From Bacteroidales bacterium (GTDB lineage: Bacteria > Bacteroidota > Bacteroidia > Bacteroidales > F082), in the NCBI GenBank assembly GCA_015491905.1, contig WGGC01000008.1:1-34784 (forward strand): a stretch of 34,784 nucleotides of DNA, in the 5' to 3' direction. A program made the position numbers and the translations under genes. Each line of letters begins with the position of its first letter. Position 1 is the stretch's first letter. The notes under the pieces were generated by a model, which was given only the letters and a program-made list of their open reading frames with translations, had not been told where the DNA came from and did not search any database. Positions 18,401 through 25,800 of this stretch are shown one piece after another.

Positions 18401-19649
18401 GATAAAAATCATCACCAAAAATTTCTTTATATTCCAGTAATGCTTCCTCACCTTTTTCCGAGCCTTCATGAATTAGTTTGTCGGCAATTTCTCCTTCTAA
18501 ACCGGCAGATAAAGCAATTATGCCATTTCTATATTTCCTTAGTAAGTCCTTGTCAATTCGTGGTTTATAATAATAGCCTTTTGTCCATCCTTCTGAAACT
18601 AAAGTCATTAAGTTTTTATAACCTTCTTTATTTTTTGCCAGTAACACCAAATGCCATCCTGCCCCATCAATTTTAGCTTCCTTTTTATTTATTCCTCTGC
18701 GTGCAATATATACTTCACAACCGATAATAGGCTTAATACCTTCTTTTAATGCTGTTTGATGAAATGATTTAACTCCAAACATATTTCCATGATCCGTAAT
18801 TGCCACAGATGTCATATTTTCAGCCTTAGCTTTTTTTATTAGTTTAGAGATATCTGATAAACCATCTAAAACAGAGAACTGTGTGTGGACGTGTAAATGA
18901 GTGAATGGAATTTCTTTTTTTACTTCAATATTAGAAATTTTATTATCTGTTACTGAAGTCTTTTCTTTTTCTTCATGATATGCACTTACTTCCAATCCAA
19001 TATTTTCAATGGGTTGAGGATGCATTTTCCGAAAATTATCTACTATTTCTTTTGATAGATTTAAATTAGTTTCATTGATAACATCAATACGTAATAATTC
19101 AAGAAAACATCGAGCTGTTGCTTGAACATCAGCCGAAGCATTGTGAGCGGCATCAAAATCGGAATTAAATAATTTTTTGTATAGTTCTGATAGTCTGGGC
19201 CATTTATATCTTCCTCCTCTTCCTCCGGGAATTGCACAATAGTCTGTCGAAATTTCTTTGGTATCAATAATTATTTTATCATCAATATTATAAGAAATAT
19301 TTTTTCTGAGGCATTCTACCTTTACAACAGTATTATCAAACTCGATATTATGACCAATGACAACCTTGGCACTTTTAACAGAATTATTAAAAATTTTAAG
19401 TACTTCACTAAGGTCTTGGCCTTCCTTTTGGGCTCTTTCAGTAGATATTCCATGTATTTTCTCAGCCCCTCGTGGAATTATAAATCCTTCGGGTTTGATA
19501 ATGTAATTTTTTACCTCAATAACGTCACCATTTTCATCATGGATTTGCCAGGCTAATTGAACCAACCTTGGCCAGTTTTCAAAATCAGTTAATGGAGCTT
19601 TATCATTTTTTGGAAGCCCCGTGGTTTCAGTATCATATATTAAAAACAT
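15420..19649 (-). CDS. dnaE: DNA polymerase III alpha subunit with fused N-terminal DnaQ-type exonuclease
   Basis: A 1409-residue replicative polymerase, longer than the usual 1160-1260. Residues 1-180 are a DEDDh proofreading exonuclease: Asp6/Glu8 in YDTETTG, GHNIEFD for Exo II, and HNASADVQAT for Exo III. After a linker, the PHP domain starts near 250 with HLHVHT, ITDHGN, GCEVYI and ANDVHF, retaining the metal ligands lost in E. coli DnaE. The polymerase core has GPGRGSAAGS near 608 and the catalytic aspartates in PDIDIDFDDDGRE near 650. An internal clamp-binding motif QVSLF is near 1170. An OB domain near 1240 (LSFAGIITQFSQ) follows, then a short C-terminal region. It is transcribed alone from a -7 box at 19707. 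Confidence 0.96.
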   Translation of the reverse strand: MFLIYDTETTGLPKNDKAPLTDFENWPRLVQLAWQIHDENGDVIEVKNYIIKPEGFIIPRGAEKIHGISTERAQKEGQDLSEVLKIFNNSVKSAKVVIGHNIEFDNTVVKVECLRKNISYNIDDKIIIDTKEISTDYCAIPGGRGGRYKWPRLSELYKKLFNSDFDAAHNASADVQATARCFLELLRIDVINETNLNLSKEIVDNFRKMHPQPIENIGLEVSAYHEEKEKTSVTDNKISNIEVKKEIPFTHLHVHTQFSVLDGLSDISKLIKKAKAENMTSVAITDHGNMFGVKSFHQTALKEGIKPIIGCEVYIARRGINKKEAKIDGAGWHLVLLAKNKEGYKNLMTLVSEGWTKGYYYKPRIDKDLLRKYRNGIIALSAGLEGEIADKLIHEGSEKGEEALLEYKEIFGDDFYLELLRHKTGNPEMDNKVYDDQEFVNQELIKLGKKHHLKIIAANDVHFIEESDAGAHDRLICIGNGKDLDDENRFRYTKQEWFKTPKEMQQLFSDIPEALENTAEIAAKIEEFPLDNKPIMPEFSIPEEFENADDYLKHITYEGAKERYGEISPEIKTRIDFELETIKKMGFPDYFLIVWDFLKAARNMDVVVGPGRGSAAGSVVAFCLKITQIDPIKYNLLFERFLNPDRISMPDIDIDFDDDGREKVLHWVSQKYGKERVAHLITFGTMAAKSAIRDVARVQKLPLSEADRLAKMIPERPGVSLNDAIKEVPELKKELETGRPEISSVLKNAMTLEGSVRNTGTHACGIIIARDNLEKFVPISTVKESVLDFATQYDGKYVESIGLLKMDFLGLKTLSIIKEAVENIKRSKGVDIDIDNIPLEDKATYELYSHGETTGLFQFESDGMKKYLRELKPTRFEDLIAMNALYRPGPMKYIPNFINRKHGKEKIEFEIPEMKDILEETYGITVYQEQVMLLSRKLAGFTRGQSDSLRKAMGKKKIEEMEKLKVKYLEGCEKNGIEKSKAEKVWKDWEEFAKYAFNKSHATCYSFVSYQTAYLKAHYPAEFMAAVLSRNLNNIEKITFFIGEANRMGIQVLGPDINESALSFTVNKQGIIRFGMAAIKGVGGAAVENIILEREKNGPFQNIFDFVKRIDLKSVNKRSIEALAKAGAFDGFGNIHRAQYFYRENENSPEFIENVIKFGSKYQANKNSAQVSLFGDSEAVQLNHPEVPECNPWPATHQLKNEKEVLGFYISGHPLDQDKITIQHACNVTLANLKNDLKPYLNKDLSFAGIITQFSQRSTKNGAFFGTFTLEDYTGSMDIRLFSEMYLKFKHMLVPGNKLFIKAKVEASRYNESLINLNVKDVSLLGEVLGKLVRKITLQIEPAMINDALIKKLEDFSSQSPGNAALYFSIKEKNKKKNILLKSKKYMIDPLGFVTSMENLKNISYILSQ

Positions 19650-20042
19650 TATCTGGAATTATAATTATTTGTTAATCAGATTATTTAAACTTTTTTAGTG
19701 TTTTAACAAAAGTAATTAAATAGTGTGTAAATATAATTGATGTTGAAAACTTTCAGAACGATTTAAGGTAATATGTATTTCTGTTGGTTAACATAATGTA
19801 ACTTAAATAAATGCAAAAATTATTTATAGTATTAGATAATATTTATTTTTTTATATTTATTTAATCTTTATACATTAATGTCTGTTTCAGATAATTCTTT
19901 ATTTTTACCTTTTCAGAAACATTCTTTTTTATAAAAGAATTATATGTTTAAATGATGTTTGTATTAGTTTAACAAACAATTAGAAAAATAATAATTTTAA
20001 TTAAATTTAAGTTTGTATCAGGATTATCTTTTAATTTAAAAA
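19650..20042. other. Gene-free 393-base divergent region between dnaE and the ybbR operon
   Basis: Very A+T-rich with no ORF worth calling. It holds the dnaE -7 box (19707-19714, minus). An 8-base hairpin lies at 19921-19928/19933-19940 (ATTCTTTT, loop TTAT). A one-mismatch -7 match, TATCTTTT at 20025-20032, is only 10 bases before the YbbR start. I see nothing else: no RNA gene and no repeat. Confidence 0.6.
19707..19714 (-). promoter_or_regulatory. -7 promoter box for dnaE
   Basis: On the minus strand this reads TACTTTTG, a full TAnnTTTG match, 57 bases upstream of the dnaE ATG. Confidence 0.45.
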
Positions 20043-21008
20043 ATGGATAAAAAGTTTATGAATGTAGAAAGGCTAAAGCGGAGAAAAGATCATATTATCT
20101 TTTTAATATGTTTGTTTATGGCCGCATTATCATGGTTGTTGATTAAGCTTTCCGATGATTATTCTGTTACATATCCTTTAAAAATTGAATATTCAGATCT
20201 TCCTGAAAATAAAATTTTAAAAACAGTTAATGATTCTGTATTAAATGTGAGCTTTAAATCTGATGGGTATAATTTACTGGATTTATATCTATACAGAAAA
20301 TTAAGATTTTTAAAAATTAATCTCTCTAAAGTTAAAATGGTTAAGATAAGAGATGGAAAATACGAAATTTTTACCAGAAACCTGGCTAAATTACTTTCCA
20401 GGCAGTTAAATGTAAATGAATCTGATATTTCATTTTCCGTTCCTAAACTTCAGTTTCAGGTTGAAAATTTATACAGTAAAGTTATTCCTGTTAAAGCAAA
20501 ACTTAATCTAACTTTTAAAAGTCAATTTGCCCTATATAAAAGTATAATTACGCCCTCTAAAGTACGGGTTTTCGCACCTAAAAATGTTCTGGATAGTTTG
20601 AAATATGTTTATACAAAACTTATTACACTGAATGAATTAGGTAAAGATGAAAAAATTAAAGTGGGATTACTTTCTCCGGGAAAAGAAATTATTAGGATAA
20701 AGCCTAATAATGTTAATATCGTGTTGGAGGTAAGAAAATATACTGAATTTTCATTTAAAGTACCTGTGAATGTTTCTAAAGTAAAACCTCAAATTAGGAC
20801 TTTCCCTTCTTCGGTAACGGTTTATTTTAATATGTTTCTGGAAGATTATAAAAATTTAAGTCCAAAGGATTTTAAGGTTGTTCCTGATGTTAAAAATATA
20901 AACCTGGGGAAAGTGAATATGTTAAATTTAAAAGTTGTAAAACATCCGGCCAATGTTAGTAATATAAGATTAGATCCTGTTTCAGTAGAATTTATTATTT
21001 TAAATTGA
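20043..21008 (+). CDS. YbbR-like domain protein (membrane-anchored)
   Basis: A 321-residue protein with a short basic cytoplasmic N-terminus, one membrane helix at about residues 18-36 (IIFLICLFMAALSWLLIKL) and an extracytoplasmic remainder. This carries YbbR-like beta-sandwich repeats, seen as strands SVTYPLKIEYSDLPEN, KVIPVKAKLNLTFKS, SKVRVFAPKNVLDSLKYV and FSFKVPVNVSKVKPQIR. In Firmicutes the homologue CdaR regulates the diadenylate cyclase CdaA. No cyclase gene lies in this window. In Bacteroidota ybbR commonly precedes coaE, as here: the coaE ATG lies one base after this stop. Confidence 0.88.
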   Translation: MDKKFMNVERLKRRKDHIIFLICLFMAALSWLLIKLSDDYSVTYPLKIEYSDLPENKILKTVNDSVLNVSFKSDGYNLLDLYLYRKLRFLKINLSKVKMVKIRDGKYEIFTRNLAKLLSRQLNVNESDISFSVPKLQFQVENLYSKVIPVKAKLNLTFKSQFALYKSIITPSKVRVFAPKNVLDSLKYVYTKLITLNELGKDEKIKVGLLSPGKEIIRIKPNNVNIVLEVRKYTEFSFKVPVNVSKVKPQIRTFPSSVTVYFNMFLEDYKNLSPKDFKVVPDVKNINLGKVNMLNLKVVKHPANVSNIRLDPVSVEFIILN

Positions 21009-21009
21009 T

Positions 21010-21609
21010 ATGATTAAGGTAGCAATTACAGGAAATATAGGAAGTGGAAAAACTATGGTTTGCAGGATTTTCGAAACATTATTTATTCCTGTCTTTTATG
21101 CCGATAAAGAAGCAAAGGATCTTTATGATAATCCTAAGGTTAAAGAAAAAGTAATAATGGCATTTGGCGATGATGTTTATAATAAGAATGGAAAAATAAA
21201 TAAAGCCGTGTTAGCGAGCATTGTGTTTTCTGAAAAATCAGCACTTAAAAAAATAAATGAAATAATTCATCCTGCTTTATTCAACAAGTATAACAACTGG
21301 TTAAAAAAACACCAGAATAGTATATATACTATTCATGAGGCGGCCGTTTTATTTGAGAATCATTTTGAGAATTATTTCGATTTTATTATATATGTTTATG
21401 CACCGCAAAAATTAAGACTTGAGAGGGTTATAAAAAGAGATAACATTTCAAAAGAGGAAGTCCTCAAGAGAATGAACCATCAATGGGCTGATGATATAAA
21501 GTCTAAAATGTCTGATTTTGTTATTGTTAATGATGAAAAATCATTTTTAATTCCCCAGGTATTAAAAATCCATCAGAATTTATTAATAAAAAAAGAAAGA
21601 AATGAATAA
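21010..21609 (+). CDS. coaE: Dephospho-CoA kinase
   Basis: A 199-residue P-loop kinase that catalyses the last step of coenzyme A synthesis, phosphorylating the ribose 3'-OH of dephospho-CoA. The Walker A motif is ITGNIGSGKT at residues 6-15, the substrate-site Asp lies in VFYADKEAKDLY, IIHPALF is present, and the lid segment is RVIKRDNISKEEVLKRMNHQ. Length is normal. It sits tightly between ybbR (one base) and the inositol-phosphatase gene (8-base overlap), so all three are translationally coupled. Confidence 0.96.
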   Translation: MIKVAITGNIGSGKTMVCRIFETLFIPVFYADKEAKDLYDNPKVKEKVIMAFGDDVYNKNGKINKAVLASIVFSEKSALKKINEIIHPALFNKYNNWLKKHQNSIYTIHEAAVLFENHFENYFDFIIYVYAPQKLRLERVIKRDNISKEEVLKRMNHQWADDIKSKMSDFVIVNDEKSFLIPQVLKIHQNLLIKKERNE

Positions 21610-22393
21610 AGAAGATATGACATTAAATGTTGTAGCACTTACTAAAACGGTAGGTAGTTGGATATTTAATGAGGTAAATCGTGTAAATGAAAACAATGTA
21701 GAATATAAAGGAGTTCATAACCTTGTTACTTATGTGGATAAAACCGCAGAAGAAATGCTGATTTCTGAATTAAAGAATTTAATTCCTGAAGCCGGTTTTA
21801 TTGCTGAAGAAGATGACAAGTTGCAAAAAGCAAAACGTTTTAACTGGATAGTTGACCCCCTAGATGGAACAACAAATTTTATTCATAAGGTTCCTTTGTA
21901 TAGTATTTCTATAGCCCTTATGGATGAAGAAGATGTTGTTTTAGGTGTTGTTCATGAAATTAACTTAAAGGAAAGCTTCTTTGCCTGGAAAGGAGGAGGG
22001 GCTTTTTTAAATGATAAACCAATTAGGGTGGCTGATACTTCTGATTTGGATCAGTCGCTGCTTGCTACGGGTTTTCCTTATTATGACTATAACAGACTTG
22101 ACGAATATATGGATTTATTTAAAGATATGATGAAAAGCAGTAGGGGAGTCAGGCGCCTTGGTTCGGCAGCTGTCGACTTAGCTTATGTTGCCTGTGGTCG
22201 ATTTGAATTATTTTATGAATATGGATTAAACCCATGGGATGTTGCAGCCGGTGCTTTTATTGTTCAGCAGGCTGGTGGTGAGATATCTACTTTTTCAGGA
22301 GATGATAATTATATTTTTGGAAAGGAAATAGTTGCTTCAAATGGTAAAATACATAAGGAGTTTATGAAAAAGTTAAATGTTTATTTTCATTAG
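21602..22393 (+). CDS. Inositol monophosphatase family protein
   Basis: A 263-residue Mg-dependent phosphatase. The metal-binding residues are visible in EEDDKLQ near residue 68, the signature WIVDPLDGTTNFIH near 85 and the C-terminal WDVAAGAFIVQQAGGEIS. Family members hydrolyse inositol phosphates, 3'-phosphoadenosine 5'-phosphate (CysQ) or fructose bisphosphate. The sequence resembles SuhB/IMPase more than CysQ, though a DUF2061 neighbour is often found with sulfate-assimilation genes. Its ATG lies inside the end of coaE (8-base overlap). Confidence 0.93.
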   Translation: MNKEDMTLNVVALTKTVGSWIFNEVNRVNENNVEYKGVHNLVTYVDKTAEEMLISELKNLIPEAGFIAEEDDKLQKAKRFNWIVDPLDGTTNFIHKVPLYSISIALMDEEDVVLGVVHEINLKESFFAWKGGGAFLNDKPIRVADTSDLDQSLLATGFPYYDYNRLDEYMDLFKDMMKSSRGVRRLGSAAVDLAYVACGRFELFYEYGLNPWDVAAGAFIVQQAGGEISTFSGDDNYIFGKEIVASNGKIHKEFMKKLNVYFH

Positions 22394-22447
22394 TGAATAG
22401 ATATTTATTAAATGATATAATAATTTAATCTGTAATTATTTTAAAAA

Positions 22448-22729
22448 ATGGAAAAAATTACAAAACCTGAAAAAGATAGTCCAACAAGAAGTGTTTTAAA
22501 GGCCATAAGCTGGCGTTTTGTAGCATCGGGGGCAACTTTCATTATTAGCTTTTTTGTGTTTAGATATTCTACGGATAAAACAGACACACAAGTTCTTAAG
22601 TTTGCATCTGCTATAGCATCGGTAGATGTGGTGGTGAAGCTTATTTTGTATTACCTTCATGAGCGTTTATGGACAAATATTTATTGGGGGAAGTCATGGT
22701 ATAGGCGAAATATAAGAAGAAAGAAATAA
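22448..22729 (+). CDS. DUF2061 membrane protein
   Basis: A 93-residue small membrane protein. It has the DUF2061 signature RSVLKAISWRFVASGATFIIS at residues about 14-34, two hydrophobic helices (ATFIISFFVFR and FASAIASVDVVVKLILYYLHE) and a typical ending HERLWTNIYWGKSW. Function unknown. It is often found beside sulfate-activation or CysQ-like genes. Here it follows the inositol-phosphatase-family gene by 54 bases on the same strand. Confidence 0.9.
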   Translation: MEKITKPEKDSPTRSVLKAISWRFVASGATFIISFFVFRYSTDKTDTQVLKFASAIASVDVVVKLILYYLHERLWTNIYWGKSWYRRNIRRKK

Positions 22730-22754
22730 TATGATTTAGTTTAAAAATTGTGAA

Positions 22755-23270
22755 ATGATGGATGCTAACAGAATAGAGGTTATACAAGCAGATATAACTA
22801 GGTTACAAGTAGATGCAATTGTAAATGCCGCAAATCGATCACTATTGGGTGGCGGAGGTGTTGACGGAGCTATTCATAGAGCAGCAGGCCCTGAATTGCT
22901 GGAAGCAACAAGAAAATTAAATGGGTGTGAAACCGGATCTGCAAAAATTACTTCAGGATTTCGTTTACCGGCAAAATATGTTATTCATGCAGTTGGCCCT
23001 ATTTGGAAGGGGGGGGATAGAAATGAACCGGAATTACTCAAAAAGGCATACATGACAAGCTTAGAGTTAGCAGAAAAAAATAATTGTAAAACTATTGCAT
23101 TTCCCAATATTAGCACCGGGGTTTATGGTTTTCCAAAAGAAAAAGCTGCTGATATTGCTATTGATACCGTAAAAAAGTTTTTAGAAATACACCACCTTCC
23201 TGAAAAAGTTTTTTTTGTTTGTTTTGATAATGAAAATTATAAGCTATATAGGACTATTCTAAACAAATAG
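22755..23270 (+). CDS. Macro-domain protein, probable O-acetyl-ADP-ribose deacetylase
   Basis: A 171-residue single macro domain that binds ADP-ribose. It begins with [23 protein letters not shown]. The catalytic loop is [19 protein letters not shown] near residue 32-50, then AVGPIW and the second glycine-rich loop [12 protein letters not shown] near 114-125. This is the YmdB/MacroD type, which removes ADP-ribose or deacetylates O-acetyl-ADP-ribose. The start could be either of two adjacent ATGs (22755 or 22758). It follows DUF2061 by 25 bases and ends in a short hairpin. Confidence 0.95.
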   Translation: MMDANRIEVIQADITRLQVDAIVNAANRSLLGGGGVDGAIHRAAGPELLEATRKLNGCETGSAKITSGFRLPAKYVIHAVGPIWKGGDRNEPELLKKAYMTSLELAEKNNCKTIAFPNISTGVYGFPKEKAADIAIDTVKKFLEIHHLPEKVFFVCFDNENYKLYRTILNK

Positions 23271-23278
23271 TTTGTTTA
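23260..23278. terminator. A+T-only hairpin between the convergent macro-domain and DUF434 genes
   Basis: Arms TAAACAAA (23260-23267) and TTTGTTTA (23271-23278) flank the TAG stop of the macro-domain gene as loop. T-rich sequence follows. Weak stem; terminator role inferred. Confidence 0.35.
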
Positions 23279-23281
23279 TTT

Positions 23282-23947
23282 CTAAATATTCTCCAAAGAA
23301 AAAATTTCAGAATGAAAAAAATATTTTAGAATCTCATGGGCCAAATCATATATTGGCACTTGAGAATAGTCAATGATATTTGAATCTCCGGTACATATTA
23401 TACCATTTTTTCTCTCTATAAGTACTTTGTCAGGAGAAAATACGGTTTGTGAATCTCCATCCAATTTATTATTATTTATTTTTTCAGTTATTAAAGCTGA
23501 TAGTTTTCCGCTATGACTAATTGGGGTATCAAAGTAAAAATTAACAAACTGAATATTTTTTTTAATAAAAAAATCAAAAATTAAATCAACAGTCTGAACA
23601 ATTTTTTCCCATTTAAGTTTTTTTCTATGTAATTCAGATGCATCTCTTAAAAACCCATCCATTCCAATAAAAACCCAATTTCCATTTAAATAACTCCCTA
23701 TCGTTCTTATAACATTAAATCCATCAATATATATATGAGAGTTTGGTTGCAAATCAAGAATTATTTTTGTTTTTCTACTATTACGTTTAGTCAATATAGC
23801 AGTTCCTCTGAATAGCATAATTCTTTCGGTTGTATTTAATGCATAACGGTCAGATACAGTTTTTAAGGTTTGTTTTTGAGGATATTTTTTCTCTAAAAGA
23901 AATAAATAATCAAAAACTGCCTGATAAAATAATTGAGATGGAATCAT
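23282..23947 (-). CDS. DUF434/DUF5616 PIN-like protein
   Basis: A 221-residue soluble protein. Residues about 1-55 fit DUF434 (FYQAVFDYLFLLEKKYP ... VSDRYALNTTERIMLFRG). From residue about 70 on there is a PIN-like DUF5616 region starting with IYIDGFNVIRTIGSYLNG, with acidic residues in IYIDGFN and VFIGMDGFLRDAS, then FVNFYFDTPISHSGKL and TGDSNIIDY. This layout suggests a metal-dependent nuclease-like fold, but no activity is established as far as I know. It is divergent from aroQ, sharing a 130-base promoter region with it. Confidence 0.8.
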   Translation of the reverse strand: MIPSQLFYQAVFDYLFLLEKKYPQKQTLKTVSDRYALNTTERIMLFRGTAILTKRNSRKTKIILDLQPNSHIYIDGFNVIRTIGSYLNGNWVFIGMDGFLRDASELHRKKLKWEKIVQTVDLIFDFFIKKNIQFVNFYFDTPISHSGKLSALITEKINNNKLDGDSQTVFSPDKVLIERKNGIICTGDSNIIDYSQVPIYDLAHEILKYFFHSEIFSLENI

Positions 23948-23963
23948 TTTTTCAATACAAAAG

Positions 23964-23981
23964 TTATCTTTGTAAAGATAA
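23964..23981. promoter_or_regulatory. Overlapping divergent -7 boxes in a palindrome (DUF434 gene / aroQ)
   Basis: TTATCTTT-GT-AAAGATAA is an 8-base-arm palindrome. On the plus strand it contains the full -7 box TATCTTTG (23965-23972), about 105 bases before aroQ. On the minus strand it contains TATCTTTA (23973-23980), a one-mismatch box 26 bases before the DUF434 gene. Confidence 0.5.
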
Positions 23982-24076
23982 AAAAACTGTAAGACGTTTG
24001 ACGTATGTTTTTATGATATGGAATACAGATTTTTTATTTTATTTGAAGTATTTTTTTCAGTATTTAATATTTTTAT

Positions 24077-24499
24077 ATGAAGCTTTCTATTATAAATGGA
24101 CCAAATTTAAATTTACTTGGCAGTCGCGAGCCGGATATATATGGTAGAAATACTTTTGAAGATGTTTTAAAGAACCTTAAGAAAGAATTTCCTAATGTGG
24201 AGTTTGACTATTTTCAATCTAATATTGAAGGAGAATTAATTAATTTTCTACATAATACTGATAAAACATCAGATGGAATAATTTTAAATGCCGGGGCTTA
24301 TACTCATACTTCTGTAGCTCTTGGTGATGCTGTAAAAGGTATTGGCACTCCTGTTGTTGAAGTACATATCAGTAATATTTTTTCAAGAGAAGATTTTAGA
24401 CATGTTAGTTATATAAGTCCTTATTGTATGGGTTCTGTTATTGGTTTTGGAATAGATTCTTATCGTTTGGCTGTTACTGCTTTTTTATTAAAAAAATAA
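24077..24499 (+). CDS. aroQ: Type II 3-dehydroquinate dehydratase
   Basis: A 140-residue enzyme of the shikimate pathway (3-dehydroquinate to 3-dehydroshikimate), a dodecamer in known cases. The N-terminal signature is INGPNLNLLGSREPDIYG, with the catalytic Tyr in IYG near residue 22 and Arg17 in the lid. NAGAYTHTSVAL and VEVHISNIFSREDFRH carry the substrate-binding Asn and His/Arg residues. Length is normal. It ends three bases before the convergent glycosyltransferase gene. It stands alone, without other aro genes nearby. Confidence 0.97.
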   Translation: MKLSIINGPNLNLLGSREPDIYGRNTFEDVLKNLKKEFPNVEFDYFQSNIEGELINFLHNTDKTSDGIILNAGAYTHTSVALGDAVKGIGTPVVEVHISNIFSREDFRHVSYISPYCMGSVIGFGIDSYRLAVTAFLLKK

Positions 24500-24502
24500 A
24501 AA

Positions 24503-25525
24503 TTATGTAAATTTCTTTTCATCTAAACTGCTGAATTTTTTATTACCTTTAATATAGTATTCCCAAACAATATTTCCTTTGTAAATGCCCCCGCATTTTT
24601 GCGGTTTTAATTTCTTCCTCTTTTTCATCAGGACTCTTATTTTACTATAAAAGGAAAAGTGTGCTTTTATAATGGCTAACGTATCATAATAATTACCATT
24701 AAATAAAAATTTTATTCCTGCTATGCCATCTAAAACTAACCTGCTACCTATTATAGGAACAAGGTTGTTTGGAGATAAATTTTTAAACAGCAGGTAAAAG
24801 TTATTTCTAAAATTTAAATAAGTCTTTTGGGGAGACTGGTTAGAAAGCGTTCCTCCTCCAACATGGTAAACAGTAGCTTTTGGCTCTACCATTATCTTAT
24901 AACCTTTATTTCTGGCTCTCCAGCAAAAATCAATTTCTTCCATGTGTGCGAAAAAATTACTGTCAAAACCATCGAGATTATGAAATATTTTTGCATTTAC
25001 AAACAGGCAAGCCCCACTGGCCCAGAATATCTCAGTTGCATTATCATATTGGCCTGTATCGGTTTCCAAAGTTTCAAAAATACGTCCGCGACAAAATGGA
25101 TATCCATACTTATCAATATATCCACCTGAAGCTCCTGCATATTCAAAAACGTTTTTTTTATGAAAGGATAAAATTTTAGGTTGACATGCAGCTAAATCAT
25201 GATTCTTTTCCATAACTGCATGAAGAGGAGTGAGCCATTCTGGGGTTACCTCTACATCTGAATTAAGTAATACATAGTATTTAAATTGCCCTTTAATCAT
25301 GTTAAGAGCCCGGTTATAACCTTCTGCAAAACCATAATTCTTTTTTAACGATAATATGGTAATTGAAGGATGATTATTTTTTACCCATTCTGTTGAGTCA
25401 TCTTTTGATCCATTATCAGCAATTATTAATGTGGCAGATGGTGTGTTTTTAACTAATACAGGAACAAATTTCTCTAAAAATTTTTTTCCGTTAAAGTTTA
25501 AAATAACAACGGCTGTTTTTTCCAT
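24503..25525 (-). CDS. Family 2 glycosyltransferase
   Basis: A 340-residue GT-A transferase. It begins VVILNFNGKKFLEKF, then IADNGSKDDSTEW for the nucleotide-sugar site, YGFAEGYNRAL, the DxD-equivalent VLLNSDVEVTPEWL and the acceptor-side MEEIDFCWRARNKGYKI. This is the rhamnosyltransferase-like subfamily that builds O-antigen, capsule or other surface glycans. The C-terminal 90 residues have amphipathic and hydrophobic stretches (FYLLFKNLSPNNLVPIIGSR) that may contact the membrane. It has its own -7 box and no other glycan genes beside it. Confidence 0.93.
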   Translation of the reverse strand: MEKTAVVILNFNGKKFLEKFVPVLVKNTPSATLIIADNGSKDDSTEWVKNNHPSITILSLKKNYGFAEGYNRALNMIKGQFKYYVLLNSDVEVTPEWLTPLHAVMEKNHDLAACQPKILSFHKKNVFEYAGASGGYIDKYGYPFCRGRIFETLETDTGQYDNATEIFWASGACLFVNAKIFHNLDGFDSNFFAHMEEIDFCWRARNKGYKIMVEPKATVYHVGGGTLSNQSPQKTYLNFRNNFYLLFKNLSPNNLVPIIGSRLVLDGIAGIKFLFNGNYYDTLAIIKAHFSFYSKIRVLMKKRKKLKPQKCGGIYKGNIVWEYYIKGNKKFSSLDEKKFT

Positions 25526-25556
25526 ATAAATGCAAAATTTTAAACAGATTTATTGG

Positions 25557-25564
25557 CAAAGGTA
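25557..25564 (-). promoter_or_regulatory. -7 promoter box for the glycosyltransferase
   Basis: On the minus strand this reads TACCTTTG, a full TAnnTTTG match, 31 bases upstream of the ATG at 25525. Confidence 0.55.
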
Positions 25565-25769
25565 GGCTTAAATTTGGTTTTTGTCGGAAATTTATTTACT
25601 GTTCTGTAATAATATATTTCATTATTTATTATTTTTTAAGTCCTGGTGATATGTTTATATCTAAAAAGTAAAATTGAATATATCAAGACTGTTAAAATAT
25701 ATAATTTTAGTGGTTTAAATCTTTTTTACATCCTTATTTAAAATTATTCTTTATTATTCATTATATTTT

Positions 25770-25777
25770 TATCTTTG
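25770..25777 (+). promoter_or_regulatory. -7 promoter box for idi
   Basis: TATCTTTG, full match, 23 bases before the ATG at 25801. Its last base is the first base of an alternative GTG start, which therefore cannot be in the mRNA made from this promoter. Confidence 0.6.
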
Positions 25778-25800
25778 TGCGAAGTAAAAAATTAACATTT

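Noticed and set aside
23830-24147. Plus-strand reading frame of 105 codons across the DUF434/aroQ promoter region
   Set aside because: It overlaps both real genes and the promoter palindrome and ends inside aroQ in another frame.
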